The notes: a model not told the origin generated them from the sequence alone. 53,807 nucleotides of DNA from Thalassococcus_A lentus (GCF_028023555.1 NZ_JAQIOY010000011.1:1-53807), one strand, 5' to 3'. Shown: positions 6,032 through 15,541, numbered from the stretch's first letter. Numbers and translations: made by a program.

Positions 6032-8926
6032 TTACGCTGCCCAGATTTTGCAAAGAGTCGCTTTGGTCTCTTGCATCTGGGTCACTGAATCATAGCCATA
6101 GGTCTGGGCGGTGTTGGTGGATTCACCAAGCACGTAGGGATCTGCGCCGTCCGGATATTTGGACCGCAGATCTTCACCCTGGAAATGACCACCAAAGTGG
6201 AACGGCATGAAGGCAACGCCTTCTCCGACCCGCTCGGTTACCATTGCCATAACCTTGACCTTTCCGCCTTCCGGTCCTTCGACCCAGACCTGTTCGCCGT
6301 CCCGCACACCAAGGTTGTTGGCATCACGCGGGTGGATTTCGACAAACATGTCCTGCTGCAGTTCGGCCAGCCAGGGGTTCGAACGAGTCTCATCGCCGCC
6401 ACCCTCATATTCGACCAGACGGCCGGATGTGAGGATCATGGGATAATCCTTGCTGAAGTCCTGCTTCTGGATCGACGCATACATGGTCGGCAGACGGTAG
6501 AACTTGCGATCTTCGTAGGTCGGATAGTCTTCGACCAGATCGCGACGGTTGGTGTAGAGCGGTTCGCGGTGGACCGGAACCGGATCGGGGAAGGTCCAGA
6601 CAACAGCACGGGCCTTCGCGTTCCCGAAGGGCGCGCAACCATGTGCAATTGCAACCCGCTGGATGCCGCCCGACAGGTCGGTCTTCCAGTTGGTTTTCGG
6701 ACCCGCGACAGCATCGATTGCCGCGCGTTCCTCGTCGGTCAGATCACCGTCCCAACCCAGGTCCATCAGCATCTGCATGGTGAATTCGGGATATCCATCC
6801 TGGATTTCCGATCCCACCGAGTAGACGCCTTCGGCCAACAGGTTGTCACCGTCCCGTTCCACGCCGAAACGTGCACGGAAAGTCAGACCACCCTCTGCGA
6901 CAGGCTTGGACATGTCATAGAGGTTGGGCGTACCCGGGTGCTTCATGTCGGCTGTTCCCCAGCATGGCCACGGCATACCGTAGTAATCACCATCCGCCGG
7001 GCCACCAACGGCCTGAAGCGTCGTGCGATCAAAGGTGTGCTGGTTTGCCATGTGCAGCTTGATCCGCTCGGGCGACTGGCCGGTGTAACCCACCGTCCAC
7101 ATACCCGCGTTGATCTCTCGCGTGACACTCTCAACAACCGGCGTGTTTTCGTCTTCCATCTCGATATTGCGGAAGAACCGATCTGCCCAGCCGAACTTGT
7201 TCGCAAACAAACCGATGATCTCGTGATCAGGCTTGGATTCGAACAACGGATCGATCACCTGCTCGCGCCACTGGATAGAGCGGTTCGAGGCAGTAACAGA
7301 GCCATGTGTTTCGAACTGAGTGGATGCCGGAAGCAGATACACTCCGTCTTCACGGTCATGCAGTACGGCCGAAACTGTCGGGAACGGGTCGATCACGACC
7401 AGCATGTCCAGTTTCTCCATAGCCGTCTTCATTTCCGTCATACGGGTCTGAGAGTTCGGCGCGTGACCCCAAAGAACCATGGCCCGGACATTGTTGGGCT
7501 GATCCATGTTTTCGGGATCTTCGAGGATACCGTCGATCCAGCGCGACACCGGAATACCAGTGAGGTTCTGAAGCGACTTTTCCTTGCCATCGGCGCCGGT
7601 GAGCTTGTCGAACTGGCCACTCAGCCATTCCGGATCTTCTCCCCAAACGCGCGCCCAGTGACCCCAGGAACCGGCCGAAAGACCGTAGTAACCCGGAAGC
7701 GTGTGGGACAGAACGCCAAGGTCCGTTGCACCCTGCACGTTGTCGTGGCCGCGGAAGATGTTGGTGCCGCCACCAGCAGTACCCATGTTACCCAGAGCAA
7801 GCTGGAGCACACAGTAGGCACGGGTGTTGTTGTTGCCGTTGGTGTGCTGCGTGCCACCCATGCACCAAATCACGGTGCCGGGGCGGTTGTTGGCCATGGT
7901 GCGGGCCACGCGGCGCAGCTGACTGCCCGGTGTACCGGTTACACGCTCGACCTCTTCGGGCGTCCACTTTGCCACTTCTTCCTTGATCTGGTCCATTCCC
8001 CAGACACGGGTGCGGATGAACTCTTTGTCTTCCCAACCGTTTTCAAAGATGTGCCACAGAATGCCCCAGACCAATGCAACGTCGGTGCCGGGACGGAACC
8101 GCACGTATTCATCAGCATGTGCAGCCGTACGCGTAAAGCGCGGGTCACACACGATCAGAGGTGCGTTGTTCTGTTCCTTGGCCTTCAGAACGTGCAGCAA
8201 TGAAACCGGGTGTGCTTCGGCCGGGTTGCCACCGATGATAAAGATCGCCTTGGACTGATGGATGTCATTGTAGCTGTTGGTCATGGCGCCGTAGCCCCAT
8301 GTGTTCGCAACACCCGCAACCGTGGTCGAGTGACAGATCCGCGCCTGGTGATCCACGTTGTTTGTGCCCCAGTAGGCCGCAAACTTGCGGAACAGGTAGG
8401 CCTGTTCGTTGTTGTGCTTGGCAGAGCCGAGCCAGTAAACGCTGTCCGGGCCGCTTTCGTCCCGGATCTGCATCATGCCGTCGCCGATCTCGTTGATCGC
8501 CTGCTCCCAGCTGATGCGCTTCCACTCTCCACCCTCTTTCTTCATCGGGTACTTGAGGCGGCGTTCACCATGCGCGTGCTCACGCACGGCTGCACCCTTG
8601 GCGCAATGCGCACCGAGGTTGAACGGGCTGTCCCAGCCCGGCTCTTGGCCGACCCAGACACCGTTGCTGACCTCTGCTACGACGGTACAACCGACAGAGC
8701 AGTGGGTGCAGACGGATTTCTTAAGTTCAACTGCGCCATTGGCGGCAGTTGCGGCACTGGCCTGCTGAACGGTACCACCCGTTGCAGCGATGGCGGCAAG
8801 TCCGCCAACGGCCAGACCGGATCCGCGCAAGAATGCACGGCGGTCCACTGAAGCATTGGCTGCCTCAGACAGGATACTTGTCCGCTGGGGGCGTCGCGCA
8901 ACCCCGTTGGTCTTTTTCCTAAGCAT
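6032..8926 (-). CDS. fdhA: Formate dehydrogenase catalytic subunit, Tat-exported, cysteine type
   Basis: A 964-residue molybdopterin oxidoreductase that oxidises formate to CO2 in the periplasm. The twin-arginine signal reads DRRAFLRGSGLAVGG (28-42). One [4Fe-4S] cluster is bound by C73, C76, C80 and C108 (CTHCSVGC...HC). The metal ligand is C198 in ARICHSTTVAG, encoded TGT, so this is a cysteine rather than selenocysteine enzyme; H199 is the usual catalytic partner. The molybdopterin-binding C-terminal domain covers about the last 130 residues. The start at 8926 has an AGGGAGAGAG ribosome-binding site; a longer frame adds 21 residues before the Tat signal and is unlikely. The metal may be Mo or W. 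Confidence 0.97.
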   Translation of the reverse strand: MLRKKTNGVARRPQRTSILSEAANASVDRRAFLRGSGLAVGGLAAIAATGGTVQQASAATAANGAVELKKSVCTHCSVGCTVVAEVSNGVWVGQEPGWDSPFNLGAHCAKGAAVREHAHGERRLKYPMKKEGGEWKRISWEQAINEIGDGMMQIRDESGPDSVYWLGSAKHNNEQAYLFRKFAAYWGTNNVDHQARICHSTTVAGVANTWGYGAMTNSYNDIHQSKAIFIIGGNPAEAHPVSLLHVLKAKEQNNAPLIVCDPRFTRTAAHADEYVRFRPGTDVALVWGILWHIFENGWEDKEFIRTRVWGMDQIKEEVAKWTPEEVERVTGTPGSQLRRVARTMANNRPGTVIWCMGGTQHTNGNNNTRAYCVLQLALGNMGTAGGGTNIFRGHDNVQGATDLGVLSHTLPGYYGLSAGSWGHWARVWGEDPEWLSGQFDKLTGADGKEKSLQNLTGIPVSRWIDGILEDPENMDQPNNVRAMVLWGHAPNSQTRMTEMKTAMEKLDMLVVIDPFPTVSAVLHDREDGVYLLPASTQFETHGSVTASNRSIQWREQVIDPLFESKPDHEIIGLFANKFGWADRFFRNIEMEDENTPVVESVTREINAGMWTVGYTGQSPERIKLHMANQHTFDRTTLQAVGGPADGDYYGMPWPCWGTADMKHPGTPNLYDMSKPVAEGGLTFRARFGVERDGDNLLAEGVYSVGSEIQDGYPEFTMQMLMDLGWDGDLTDEERAAIDAVAGPKTNWKTDLSGGIQRVAIAHGCAPFGNAKARAVVWTFPDPVPVHREPLYTNRRDLVEDYPTYEDRKFYRLPTMYASIQKQDFSKDYPMILTSGRLVEYEGGGDETRSNPWLAELQQDMFVEIHPRDANNLGVRDGEQVWVEGPEGGKVKVMAMVTERVGEGVAFMPFHFGGHFQGEDLRSKYPDGADPYVLGESTNTAQTYGYDSVTQMQETKATLCKIWAA

Positions 8927-9059
8927 GTTTCTCTCTCCCTTGCTGGCTTGGGGAAACCCCGCACGAGCCTGGCTACGAATTTTGGGCAAAGCGGTCGGGC
9001 GTCACGCAACCAGTTGCTTTTCCCTGCTCCGTCCGGCCCACCCGGACGGCGCGCGACCC

Positions 9060-9245
9060 TTAGAAGCGGGCGCTGTCGAGATACGCACGCGTGTGCGCGG
9101 TATCCTGCATCTTTTCAGATGTCAGATCGGGCTCCGCCGCCTCGGCGGTTGTGCCCGCTGTCGCAACCGCAACTGCCGCTATCGGCGCTGTGGTTCCAGC
9201 CAGCTTTAGGAAATCGCGGCGGCTTGCCTCTTTTTCCTGTGCCAT
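9060..9245 (-). CDS. Formate dehydrogenase region small Tat-signal protein
   Basis: A 61-residue protein made almost only of a twin-arginine signal (ASRRDFLKLAGTTAP) and a short tail (TAHTRAYLDSARF). Proteins of this type sit directly upstream of fdhA in many proteobacteria and are annotated as a formate dehydrogenase region Tat target. The start at 9245 is fixed by a strong AAAGGAGGAG site. A role in assembly or export of FdhAB is suggested by position only. It precedes fdhA by 133 bp on the same strand. Confidence 0.85.
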   Translation of the reverse strand: MAQEKEASRRDFLKLAGTTAPIAAVAVATAGTTAEAAEPDLTSEKMQDTAHTRAYLDSARF

Positions 9246-9372
9246 CAAAGCTCCTCCTTTTTGTGGTGCTGCCGGTAGCCGGGATCCAAAGCCCTGATCC
9301 CGCGGTGCAGCCTTTGATGTGTTCCGACGGTTGCCCGCCGCTCGATACCGCCGGGGCTCCGGCGGCGTGAAT

Positions 9373-9996
9373 TCAGTCTCCGACGAGACGAAATGCTTCG
9401 GCTTCGATTTCCATGAACGCCCGGCCAACCGTGCCGACCGATGCATAGAAGACCGAGTTTTTCGCGCCCTCGAGATCCGTAAAGAAGTGGGTCGCCCAAG
9501 GACCCAGATGCCGGTTGAAGAAAGTCTTTTGATCGTCCAGCGCAGCGGGCTGGCCGAACCGTCCGACAATCAGGGCACCCATCATTTCCAGCAGGCTTGC
9601 GATATTGTCTTCTGGCTCGAAAACATTGTCGGCGCGGGTCAAGCCCCGCGCAGCCATATCGCGCCGCAGGATCGCCAGTGGTTTCTCGTTCAGGAACCCG
9701 GTCAGATAGTACGAAGCGTAGGGCAACAATTCACCGCGCCCCAGACCAATGAACAATCGGTTGTATTCGCTTTCCACAGCCTTGGGTTTGGACAGCTTTG
9801 CCATTTTGGCCAGCGTCCCGATGCCCTGCCCCAACACACTGTCATCGCCGGTCAGGCTGGCAGTCTGCGCCAAAAGCATTTCATCTGGCGGACCGGACAG
9901 GATCAAACCCATGAAGTTGTACAGATCGGCGCGAAGACGGTCTTCTTCGGCGATGCGTGTATCCGGTGCGGCGCTCATGTGTGTTTCCTCATTCAT
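9373..9996 (-). CDS. TorD/DmsD-family chaperone for formate dehydrogenase
   Basis: A 207-residue all-helical protein with the family signature ESEYNRLFIGLGRGELLPYA and the EPEDN hinge motif. TorD-family chaperones bind the Tat signal and apo-form of molybdoenzymes in the cytoplasm until the cofactor is inserted. The gene overlaps the DUF3306 stop by 4 bp (ATGA). A second start at 9978 (MSAAPDTR) has a better ribosome-binding site (GAGGAA) and would give 201 residues. Its client is most likely the adjacent FdhA. Confidence 0.88.
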   Translation of the reverse strand: MNEETHMSAAPDTRIAEEDRLRADLYNFMGLILSGPPDEMLLAQTASLTGDDSVLGQGIGTLAKMAKLSKPKAVESEYNRLFIGLGRGELLPYASYYLTGFLNEKPLAILRRDMAARGLTRADNVFEPEDNIASLLEMMGALIVGRFGQPAALDDQKTFFNRHLGPWATHFFTDLEGAKNSVFYASVGTVGRAFMEIEAEAFRLVGD

Positions 9997-10625
9997 GCGG
10001 TGGCATCGTCAAAAGTGAAAGTCATCCGGCGGCGTGGAACCCCTTCGGATTCGTCATCCATCAGCACAGGCGGCGCCGTCATCGTCGTTACAATCGGGGC
10101 CGGCGTTTCCTCTGGACCCTCAGCAATCAAATCCTCGGCCGTGTCTTCGACAGGCAGCTCTTCGGTGTTTTCCGCCTCGGTCTCAGCCTCAGGATCATTG
10201 GCGGCGGCCAGAGCCTTGGCCTTTTCTTCTGCCTGACGCGCCATTTCCTCGACGTGCTTCAACATACCTTTCCCGACCTGATAGGCAGTCTGCATGTTTT
10301 CGACGACATTCGCGCTGTCGGTAAAATCTTCGCCGTAGTCCACCAGCCCATCGAGATTGGCCAGCACCGGGTTCAGCCGCCACATCCGGCGCAACGCCCG
10401 TGTCTTGAGCCGCTGAGGCACTGCATCTGTCAGGAACTTGCGCAGCTCTTCGGGGCTATCCAAAGTTTCCGGCGCATCCAACTCAAGCTCGGTCAAAAGC
10501 TCTTCGTCGGTTTTCTCTTCGAGAGCCGCTTCGCGTGCCTGCGCTTCGGCTTGCGCAAGTGCGTCCTGCTCGGCGCGTTCCTCGGCCTCAACGGCGGCTC
10601 TGCGGCGTTCCCAGAAACTAGCCAT
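9993..10625 (-). CDS. DUF3306 protein
   Basis: A 210-residue acidic cytoplasmic protein. The N-terminus (MASFWERRRAAVEAEERAEQ) forms a charged helix, the middle (about 55-110) holds the conserved core with LRKFLTDAVPQRLKTRALRR and WRLNPVLANLDGL, and the C-terminal 80 residues are low-complexity Glu/Ala/Pro. DUF3306 and DUF3305 genes are regular neighbours of formate dehydrogenases, where a maturation role is assumed but not proved. It is coupled by overlap to both neighbours (1 bp with DUF3305, 4 bp with the TorD-like gene). Confidence 0.85.
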   Translation of the reverse strand: MASFWERRRAAVEAEERAEQDALAQAEAQAREAALEEKTDEELLTELELDAPETLDSPEELRKFLTDAVPQRLKTRALRRMWRLNPVLANLDGLVDYGEDFTDSANVVENMQTAYQVGKGMLKHVEEMARQAEEKAKALAAANDPEAETEAENTEELPVEDTAEDLIAEGPEETPAPIVTTMTAPPVLMDDESEGVPRRRMTFTFDDATA

Positions 10626-11188
10626 CAGTGCAACCTCCGCTTTCTAGCCGGAGAGGCATAGACATCGCTGATCTGAGAGATACGGGCATCGCCCACGCCA
10701 TCCTGCACCAGATCGATGCGTTTCTTGTCACGGCGGCGTTTCACAAAAACCTCGTCCTCGTGAAATTCCTCGACGAACTCCCGCACCCAAGCAATCAGTC
10801 CGGCTGGCATTGGCACCTTTTCGACGATCTCTTCACCGCTGTCGGTGTAATCCTGCGCCTCATAGGGCGAAGCGGTGACGAGCAAGACATCGAGTGGGCA
10901 ATCACCGTCTGCGTCATCCCGCATGACCACGTAGAGACTTGGAACCTTGGCGGTCAGCCCATGCAGGTAGGCTTCGGTTTCGGCACCGTGCAATTCAAGC
11001 GCCAGAGTCGCAGCGTGATACTCGACCGCCTCACCTTCGCGGCGCAACTCGCGCCAATCGGCGGCGCCAGCACCGGGCAAGACAGCCGAGGCCGTCCACG
11101 ACCAAGCGGCCCAACGCGTTACGCCCGGGGTTTTGCGCAAGACAACCCCGACCGGCAATGTGCGGTACATGTTCGGATTATGGATCAA
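10625..11188 (-). CDS. DUF3305 protein
   Basis: A 187-residue cytoplasmic protein, first gene of the minus-strand fdh transcript. The conserved opening is LPVGVVLRKTPGVTRWAAWSW, and the core includes HAATLALELHGAETEAYLHG and PSLYVVMR. The N-terminal boundary is uncertain. A TTG at 11188 has GGAGGAG at good spacing and adds six residues to the ATG at 11170, so I prefer the TTG. The function is unknown; it always travels with DUF3306 and formate dehydrogenase. Confidence 0.82.
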   Translation of the reverse strand: MIHNPNMYRTLPVGVVLRKTPGVTRWAAWSWTASAVLPGAGAADWRELRREGEAVEYHAATLALELHGAETEAYLHGLTAKVPSLYVVMRDDADGDCPLDVLLVTASPYEAQDYTDSGEEIVEKVPMPAGLIAWVREFVEEFHEDEVFVKRRRDKKRIDLVQDGVGDARISQISDVYASPARKRRLH

Positions 11189-11534
11189 TCAGACCACTCC
11201 TCCCTGTGCCAATAATTTGCGCAGAGTAGAAACGTCCGGCAAAGCGCCAAATTGTGTACGCCTGTATTCTGTCCCCTGACTGGACAATTTGGGCAGGCCC
11301 ACCCGGTTCGGGCAAAGCCACCGGACGAAATGTCTAATCCAACTAAAACACTCAGAAAATCGCGGCATCGCAGCAATTCGAATCACCTCGATTGATTCGC
11401 CCTTCGGCCGCCCCATCTGACAGGCTTGGCCAGACCCAAAAGCGGTTGCCGCCGCATTCGAATCGTGCCTACGATTTGTCCGGGCGAGGCTTTTTCCAGC
11501 GGGTCAAAACCCCGGAAAAGGGAGGGAATAAAAG
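11189..11534. promoter_or_regulatory. Divergent fdh promoter region
   Basis: This 346-bp gap separates the minus-strand fdh operon from the plus-strand iron-sulfur protein gene and must hold both promoters. Two copies of ATTCGAATC lie 80 bp apart (11376-11384 and 11456-11464). The first overlaps an inverted repeat GAATCA-N7-TGATTC (11380-11398). These are candidate operator sites, perhaps for the NtrC-like regulator. I see no sigma-54 -24/-12 pair that I would defend. The plus-strand gene has a GGGAGGGAAT ribosome-binding site. Confidence 0.4.
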
Positions 11535-13484
11535 ATGTCTAAGACACTGATTACATGCGATTGTTTGGGAACACAGACGATCGACACCGATGGGTTGGCA
11601 ACGGCCACCGGTCTGACTGTCCCAAAACCCTGTTCGGCCCTCTGCACCACGCAGATAGACCGCGCGGCGGCGGCTCTTCAGGACAGCGACACAATTATTT
11701 GCTGCACGCAGGAGGCCCGCGTTTTCGAAGACCTTGCCGCCGAACTGGAGCGGCCCCCTGCCCCCCTGCTTGACCTAAGGGACAGGGCCGGATGGACCGA
11801 TGATTCCGCCCAAACGCTACCCAAAATGTCCGCCCTCGCGGCCGAAGCCCTTCTGCCTGCGGCACCCTCCAAGACAATCGACGTGATTTCCGAAGGCCTT
11901 TGCCTGATCCTCGGGCCTGCGCAGATCGCCTTGGAAGCCGCTGAACAGCTCAAGGATTTCCTTGGCGTCACGGTTCTGTTGGATAGCGCAGAGGATGTTC
12001 CGGATGCCCGGGATTATGACATTGTAGTTGGCAAACTGCACAGTGCGCGGGGCGCACTGGGGCAATTCGATCTGCGCATCGACGCGCTGCAAATGGTTCA
12101 ACCGGGTGGGCGCGGCGGGTTCACTCTGACCGAACCGCGAGATGGTGGCGCGACGCAATGCGATGTGATCCTCGATCTGCGCGGGGAAACCCCGCTCTTT
12201 CCCGCACATGAAAAACGCGAAGGCTACTTGCGCGCTGATCCCGGGCATCCCGCCGGTGTCGCCGCTGCGGTTCTGGCTGCGTCTCACCTGATCGGCACCT
12301 TTGAGCAACCTCTCTATATCAAGGTAGAGCCACTGCTCTGTGCCCATTCGCGTGCCGAGCAAACGGGGTGTTCCCGCTGCCTTGATCTGTGCCCAACCGG
12401 GGCCATCACCCCTGCCGGGGAACATGTCACCATTGATCCGATGATCTGTGCCGGGTGCGGCGCCTGCTCTGCCGCCTGCCCATCCGGCGCTGTCAGCTAT
12501 GATGCCCCGCCCGTTGATCTGACCATGCGCCGCGTACAAACACTGGCCAAAGGATATCTGGATGCCGGCGGCCAAGCACCCCGCCTGTTGGTTCACGATG
12601 CGCATGGCGCAGAAATGATCCGCCTTTCTGCCCGTCACGGTCGCGGATTGCCCGCGGATGTCGTGCCAATCGAAATGGAGGCTCTGGGTGCCTTTGGACA
12701 CGCGGAAATGATTGCGGCCCTCGCAGCCGGGTTTACAGACATCGCTGTTTTGCCCGGACCCAAGGCGGATCGCGACGCATTGGAGGCGCAAATGGCGCTG
12801 GCCAGCGCGATCGGCGGCGTGGAACGGATCACGCTGATTGATACGCCGGATCCCGATGCGATGTCGGACATCCTGTTCGATGGCTCAGCCTCTGCGTCGA
12901 TCGACAACCCAATGCGTCCGATGGGAACACGCCGTCAGATCACCAGAACCGCTGCAAAAGCCCTGCACCCTGACACCGACACGATCCCCCTGCCAGAAGG
13001 TGCACCCTATGGCGCAATCGTCGTGGACAAGGGCGCCTGCACGCTGTGTCTGTCTTGTGTGTCGCTCTGTCCGTCCGGAGCCTTGGGTGACAACCCGGAC
13101 CTGCCTCAGTTGCGGTTCCAGGAAGACGCCTGCCTGCAATGTGGTCTTTGCGCGAATATCTGCCCCGAAGACGCAATCACGCTTCAACCCCAGCTGAACA
13201 TGTCGGGGGAAGCACTGACCCAACAGGTTCTGAACGAGGAAGAGCCGTTTGCCTGTGTCGAATGTGGCGTGCTGTTCGGATCCAAGAGCACCATCGAACG
13301 GATCACCGAAAAGCTGCAAGGCCATTCCATGTTCGCCGATGGGGCCAAGCTGCGGATGATCCAGATGTGTGACAACTGCCGGGTCAACGCGCAGTATCAT
13401 TCGGAAAACAACCCATTCGCAGCCGGTGAACGCCCCCGCGTGCGCACCACGGATGACTATCTGTCAAAGCGACGCGATCACTGA
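11535..13484 (+). CDS. Large multi-cluster 4Fe-4S protein of the fdh locus
   Basis: A 649-residue cytoplasmic iron-sulfur protein. Cysteine sets: C279/C282/C286 with C269, C305-C308-C311-C315, C502-C505-C508-C512 and C533-C536-C539-C543. A further CVEC (574-577) and CDNC (612-615) pair looks like a zinc or cluster site. The N-terminal 120 residues carry more cysteines (TCDC, CSALC, IICC). Proteins like this sit divergent from fdh in roseobacters and are annotated only as 4Fe-4S binding protein. It probably moves electrons or helps cluster insertion. The last 7 bp overlap the convergent cytochrome gene. Confidence 0.85.
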   Translation: MSKTLITCDCLGTQTIDTDGLATATGLTVPKPCSALCTTQIDRAAAALQDSDTIICCTQEARVFEDLAAELERPPAPLLDLRDRAGWTDDSAQTLPKMSALAAEALLPAAPSKTIDVISEGLCLILGPAQIALEAAEQLKDFLGVTVLLDSAEDVPDARDYDIVVGKLHSARGALGQFDLRIDALQMVQPGGRGGFTLTEPRDGGATQCDVILDLRGETPLFPAHEKREGYLRADPGHPAGVAAAVLAASHLIGTFEQPLYIKVEPLLCAHSRAEQTGCSRCLDLCPTGAITPAGEHVTIDPMICAGCGACSAACPSGAVSYDAPPVDLTMRRVQTLAKGYLDAGGQAPRLLVHDAHGAEMIRLSARHGRGLPADVVPIEMEALGAFGHAEMIAALAAGFTDIAVLPGPKADRDALEAQMALASAIGGVERITLIDTPDPDAMSDILFDGSASASIDNPMRPMGTRRQITRTAAKALHPDTDTIPLPEGAPYGAIVVDKGACTLCLSCVSLCPSGALGDNPDLPQLRFQEDACLQCGLCANICPEDAITLQPQLNMSGEALTQQVLNEEEPFACVECGVLFGSKSTIERITEKLQGHSMFADGAKLRMIQMCDNCRVNAQYHSENNPFAAGERPRVRTTDDYLSKRRDH

Positions 13485-14218
13485 TGTTCGATTGGTTTTC
13501 CCAAATCAGCGGCCGCGAGGCTGCGCACATAGGCGATCACGGCCTCAAGTTCGTCCAATGTCAAATCGATGGGCGCAATCGGCGACGGCCTGTCTTCGGG
13601 AAATGGATCGGTCACGTCTTCGATCTGGGTGAAAGCACCATGCGGTTTCAGGGCATAAAAACCCGAGAACCGCAAATCCCAGTCGTCAAAGGTCCGCAAG
13701 ACGAAAAAGCTCGGGGTCGAGCCAATGCCGTTCATACGGTTCTCTTCGCTGGTGACGTGGCAGCGTCCGCATTTTACGTGACTCACGGTTTTGCCCAGAA
13801 CCGCGTCGCCATCCAATTCGACCGCAGCCACCTTGGCCTCGCGGGCTGGCGGCGGGCCAAACTGCGCGGTGCCTTCCGGCGCAAAGCCCTGAATCGTGTT
13901 GCGCCCTACGTCAGACGTCAGCCATTTGGCAAAGCGCTGCGTGCCCGGATGATCGGGGCTGCGCAGGTCCATATGCCAGACAGCACCCACACCCTCGAAA
14001 AGCGCCCTGCCCTTTTCGGGCCCGAACACCATGTCGGCCTGATCCTCAGTCACAAGCGTGACCCGCACCTGCGTTTTCAGCGAAAATCGCGGCAGGATGT
14101 GTTTCAGCAGACCAGACTGCACCAGCGCCTCGGGCGCGTGCAAAGCAACCTGTTTATCATTGGCGGCTGCCAGCATCGGCAGGCAAGCCATCATCAAAAC
14201 CAGCAATACGCGTCTCAT
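13478..14218 (-). CDS. Cytochrome c with a tungstate-binding-protein-like N-terminal domain
   Basis: A 246-residue secreted protein with a signal peptide (MRRVLLVLMMACLPMLAAA). Residues about 22-122 look like a shortened PBP domain of the TupA type (LVQSGLLKHILPRFSLKT and, near its end, HPGTQRFAKWLTSDVGRNTI). Residues 140-245 are cytochrome c-like with one heme motif CGRCH (150-154). A metal-oxyanion-binding fold joined to a heme, next to a Mo/W formate dehydrogenase, suggests a periplasmic electron acceptor or metal sensor. It is convergent with the iron-sulfur gene and divergent from the DUF6494-mrp operon (57 bp gap). Confidence 0.75.
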   Translation of the reverse strand: MRRVLLVLMMACLPMLAAANDKQVALHAPEALVQSGLLKHILPRFSLKTQVRVTLVTEDQADMVFGPEKGRALFEGVGAVWHMDLRSPDHPGTQRFAKWLTSDVGRNTIQGFAPEGTAQFGPPPAREAKVAAVELDGDAVLGKTVSHVKCGRCHVTSEENRMNGIGSTPSFFVLRTFDDWDLRFSGFYALKPHGAFTQIEDVTDPFPEDRPSPIAPIDLTLDELEAVIAYVRSLAAADLGKPIEHQ

Positions 14219-14275
14219 GCGGTCAGCCTAGGCCCCATGCGCGCCATCCGTCAACGAAGACAAAGGAAGTAAAAG

Positions 14276-14467
14276 ATGAGCGACGATTTCAACATGTCCA
14301 TGCGCAAGTTCCTCAAGCAGGTTGGTGTGACCAGCCAGCAAGCGATTGAAGAGGCCGTGCGCAGCGCTGGCGGAAGCGGCAAAACCTATGCCGTCAAGGC
14401 GGTCATCACATGTGAAGAGCTGGGACTGGCCCATGAGGTCACCGGCGAAATCAAGGCGCAGGAGTAA
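14276..14467 (+). CDS. DUF6494 small protein
   Basis: A 63-residue protein (MSDDFNMSMRKFLKQVGVTS...) of the kind found beside mrp in Rhodobacterales fdh loci. A helix with KFLKQVGVTSQQAIEEAVRS is followed by a short beta part (TYAVKAVITCEELGLAHEVT). It is the first gene of a plus-strand operon, with GGAAG before the ATG and only 3 bp before mrp. Its function is unknown. Confidence 0.85.
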   Translation: MSDDFNMSMRKFLKQVGVTSQQAIEEAVRSAGGSGKTYAVKAVITCEELGLAHEVTGEIKAQE

Positions 14468-14470
14468 CCC

Positions 14471-15541
14471 GTGGCCGCAACCCGTGAAGCCGTTCTGGAA
14501 GCCCTCAAAGGCGTAACAGACCCTGTATCCGGCAGCGACATTGTCGGGGCCGGCGTTGTCCGTGCTCTAAACGTGGGCGGCGATGGCGCTGTTCGTTTTG
14601 TCATGGAAATCGCACCCAGTCAGGCCAAGGCCTATGAGGCCGTCAAGGACGAGGCCGAAAAAGCGCTTGCTGGCGTCGAAGGTGTCGGGACTGTCTCGAT
14701 CGTATTGACCGGGCACACCGAAAAGGCCCCGCCGCCCGATCTGAAACCCCAGCGTCAGGCAGAACCGCAAGGGCCACAGCCGGTCCCGGGCGTCACGCAC
14801 ATCATCGCCGTTGCCTCGGGCAAAGGCGGCGTGGGCAAAAGCACCGTTTCCGCCAATTTGGCCTGCGCCCTGGCACAGCAAGGCCGCCGCGTCGGCTTGC
14901 TGGATGCAGACGTCTATGGTCCGTCGCAACCGCGCATGCTTGGCGTCAGCGGCAGACCCGCGTCCCCGGACGGCAAAACCATCCTGCCCATGCGCAATCA
15001 TGGCGTTACCATGATGTCCATCGGTCTGATGACCAACGAAGATCAGGCTGTTGTCTGGCGCGGGCCCATGCTGATGGGCGCATTGCAACAGATGATGAAT
15101 CAGGTGCAATGGGGCGCGCTCGACGTGCTGATCGTCGATCTTCCGCCCGGCACTGGCGACGTGCAGATGACCCTGACCCAAAAGTTCCAGATCGATGGCG
15201 CTGTTGTGGTCAGCACCCCGCAGGATGTTGCGTTGCTCGATGCGCGCAAGGGCATCGACATGTTCCAGCAGCTCAAGGTGCCGATCCTCGGAATGATCGA
15301 AAACATGAGCACACACATCTGTTCGCAATGCGGACACGAAGAACATGTGTTTGGTCACGGTGGTGTCGCAGCCGAAGCTGCCAAGCTGGGTGTTCCTTTG
15401 CTGGCGGAAGTACCCCTGCATCTGGACATTCGTCTGGCTGCCGATGGCGGTGCACCTCTGGTTGTGACCCAACCCGATAGCCCGCAAGCGGCCGCGTTCC
15501 ATGACGTGGCCAAAGCCTTGGTCGCGAAGGGGGTGGCATAA
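14471..15541 (+). CDS. mrp: Mrp/NBP35-family iron-sulfur carrier ATPase
   Basis: A 356-residue P-loop ATPase starting at a GTG with CAGGAG upstream. Residues 1-80 form the MIP18/DUF59 domain, and 110-350 the ATPase with the deviant Walker A GKGGVGKST (117-125). A CSQC pair in the C-terminal third (HICSQCGHEEHVFGHGG) is the cluster-bridging motif of the family. Mrp proteins build and deliver [4Fe-4S] clusters in the cytoplasm. Four dozen cluster cysteines in this locus make a dedicated assembly factor sensible. It may be a second copy beside a chromosomal mrp/apbC. Confidence 0.93.
   Translation: MAATREAVLEALKGVTDPVSGSDIVGAGVVRALNVGGDGAVRFVMEIAPSQAKAYEAVKDEAEKALAGVEGVGTVSIVLTGHTEKAPPPDLKPQRQAEPQGPQPVPGVTHIIAVASGKGGVGKSTVSANLACALAQQGRRVGLLDADVYGPSQPRMLGVSGRPASPDGKTILPMRNHGVTMMSIGLMTNEDQAVVWRGPMLMGALQQMMNQVQWGALDVLIVDLPPGTGDVQMTLTQKFQIDGAVVVSTPQDVALLDARKGIDMFQQLKVPILGMIENMSTHICSQCGHEEHVFGHGGVAAEAAKLGVPLLAEVPLHLDIRLAADGGAPLVVTQPDSPQAAAFHDVAKALVAKGVA

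Noticed and set aside
6185..8203. A 672-codon plus-strand open frame opposite fdhA
   Set aside because: It is antisense to a gene with full domain and motif support, has no recognisable domain, and its composition is that of a GC-rich shadow frame.
6032..8926. Selenocysteine in the formate dehydrogenase
   Set aside because: The metal-ligand codon is TGT, a normal cysteine, and there is no in-frame TGA or SECIS-type need.
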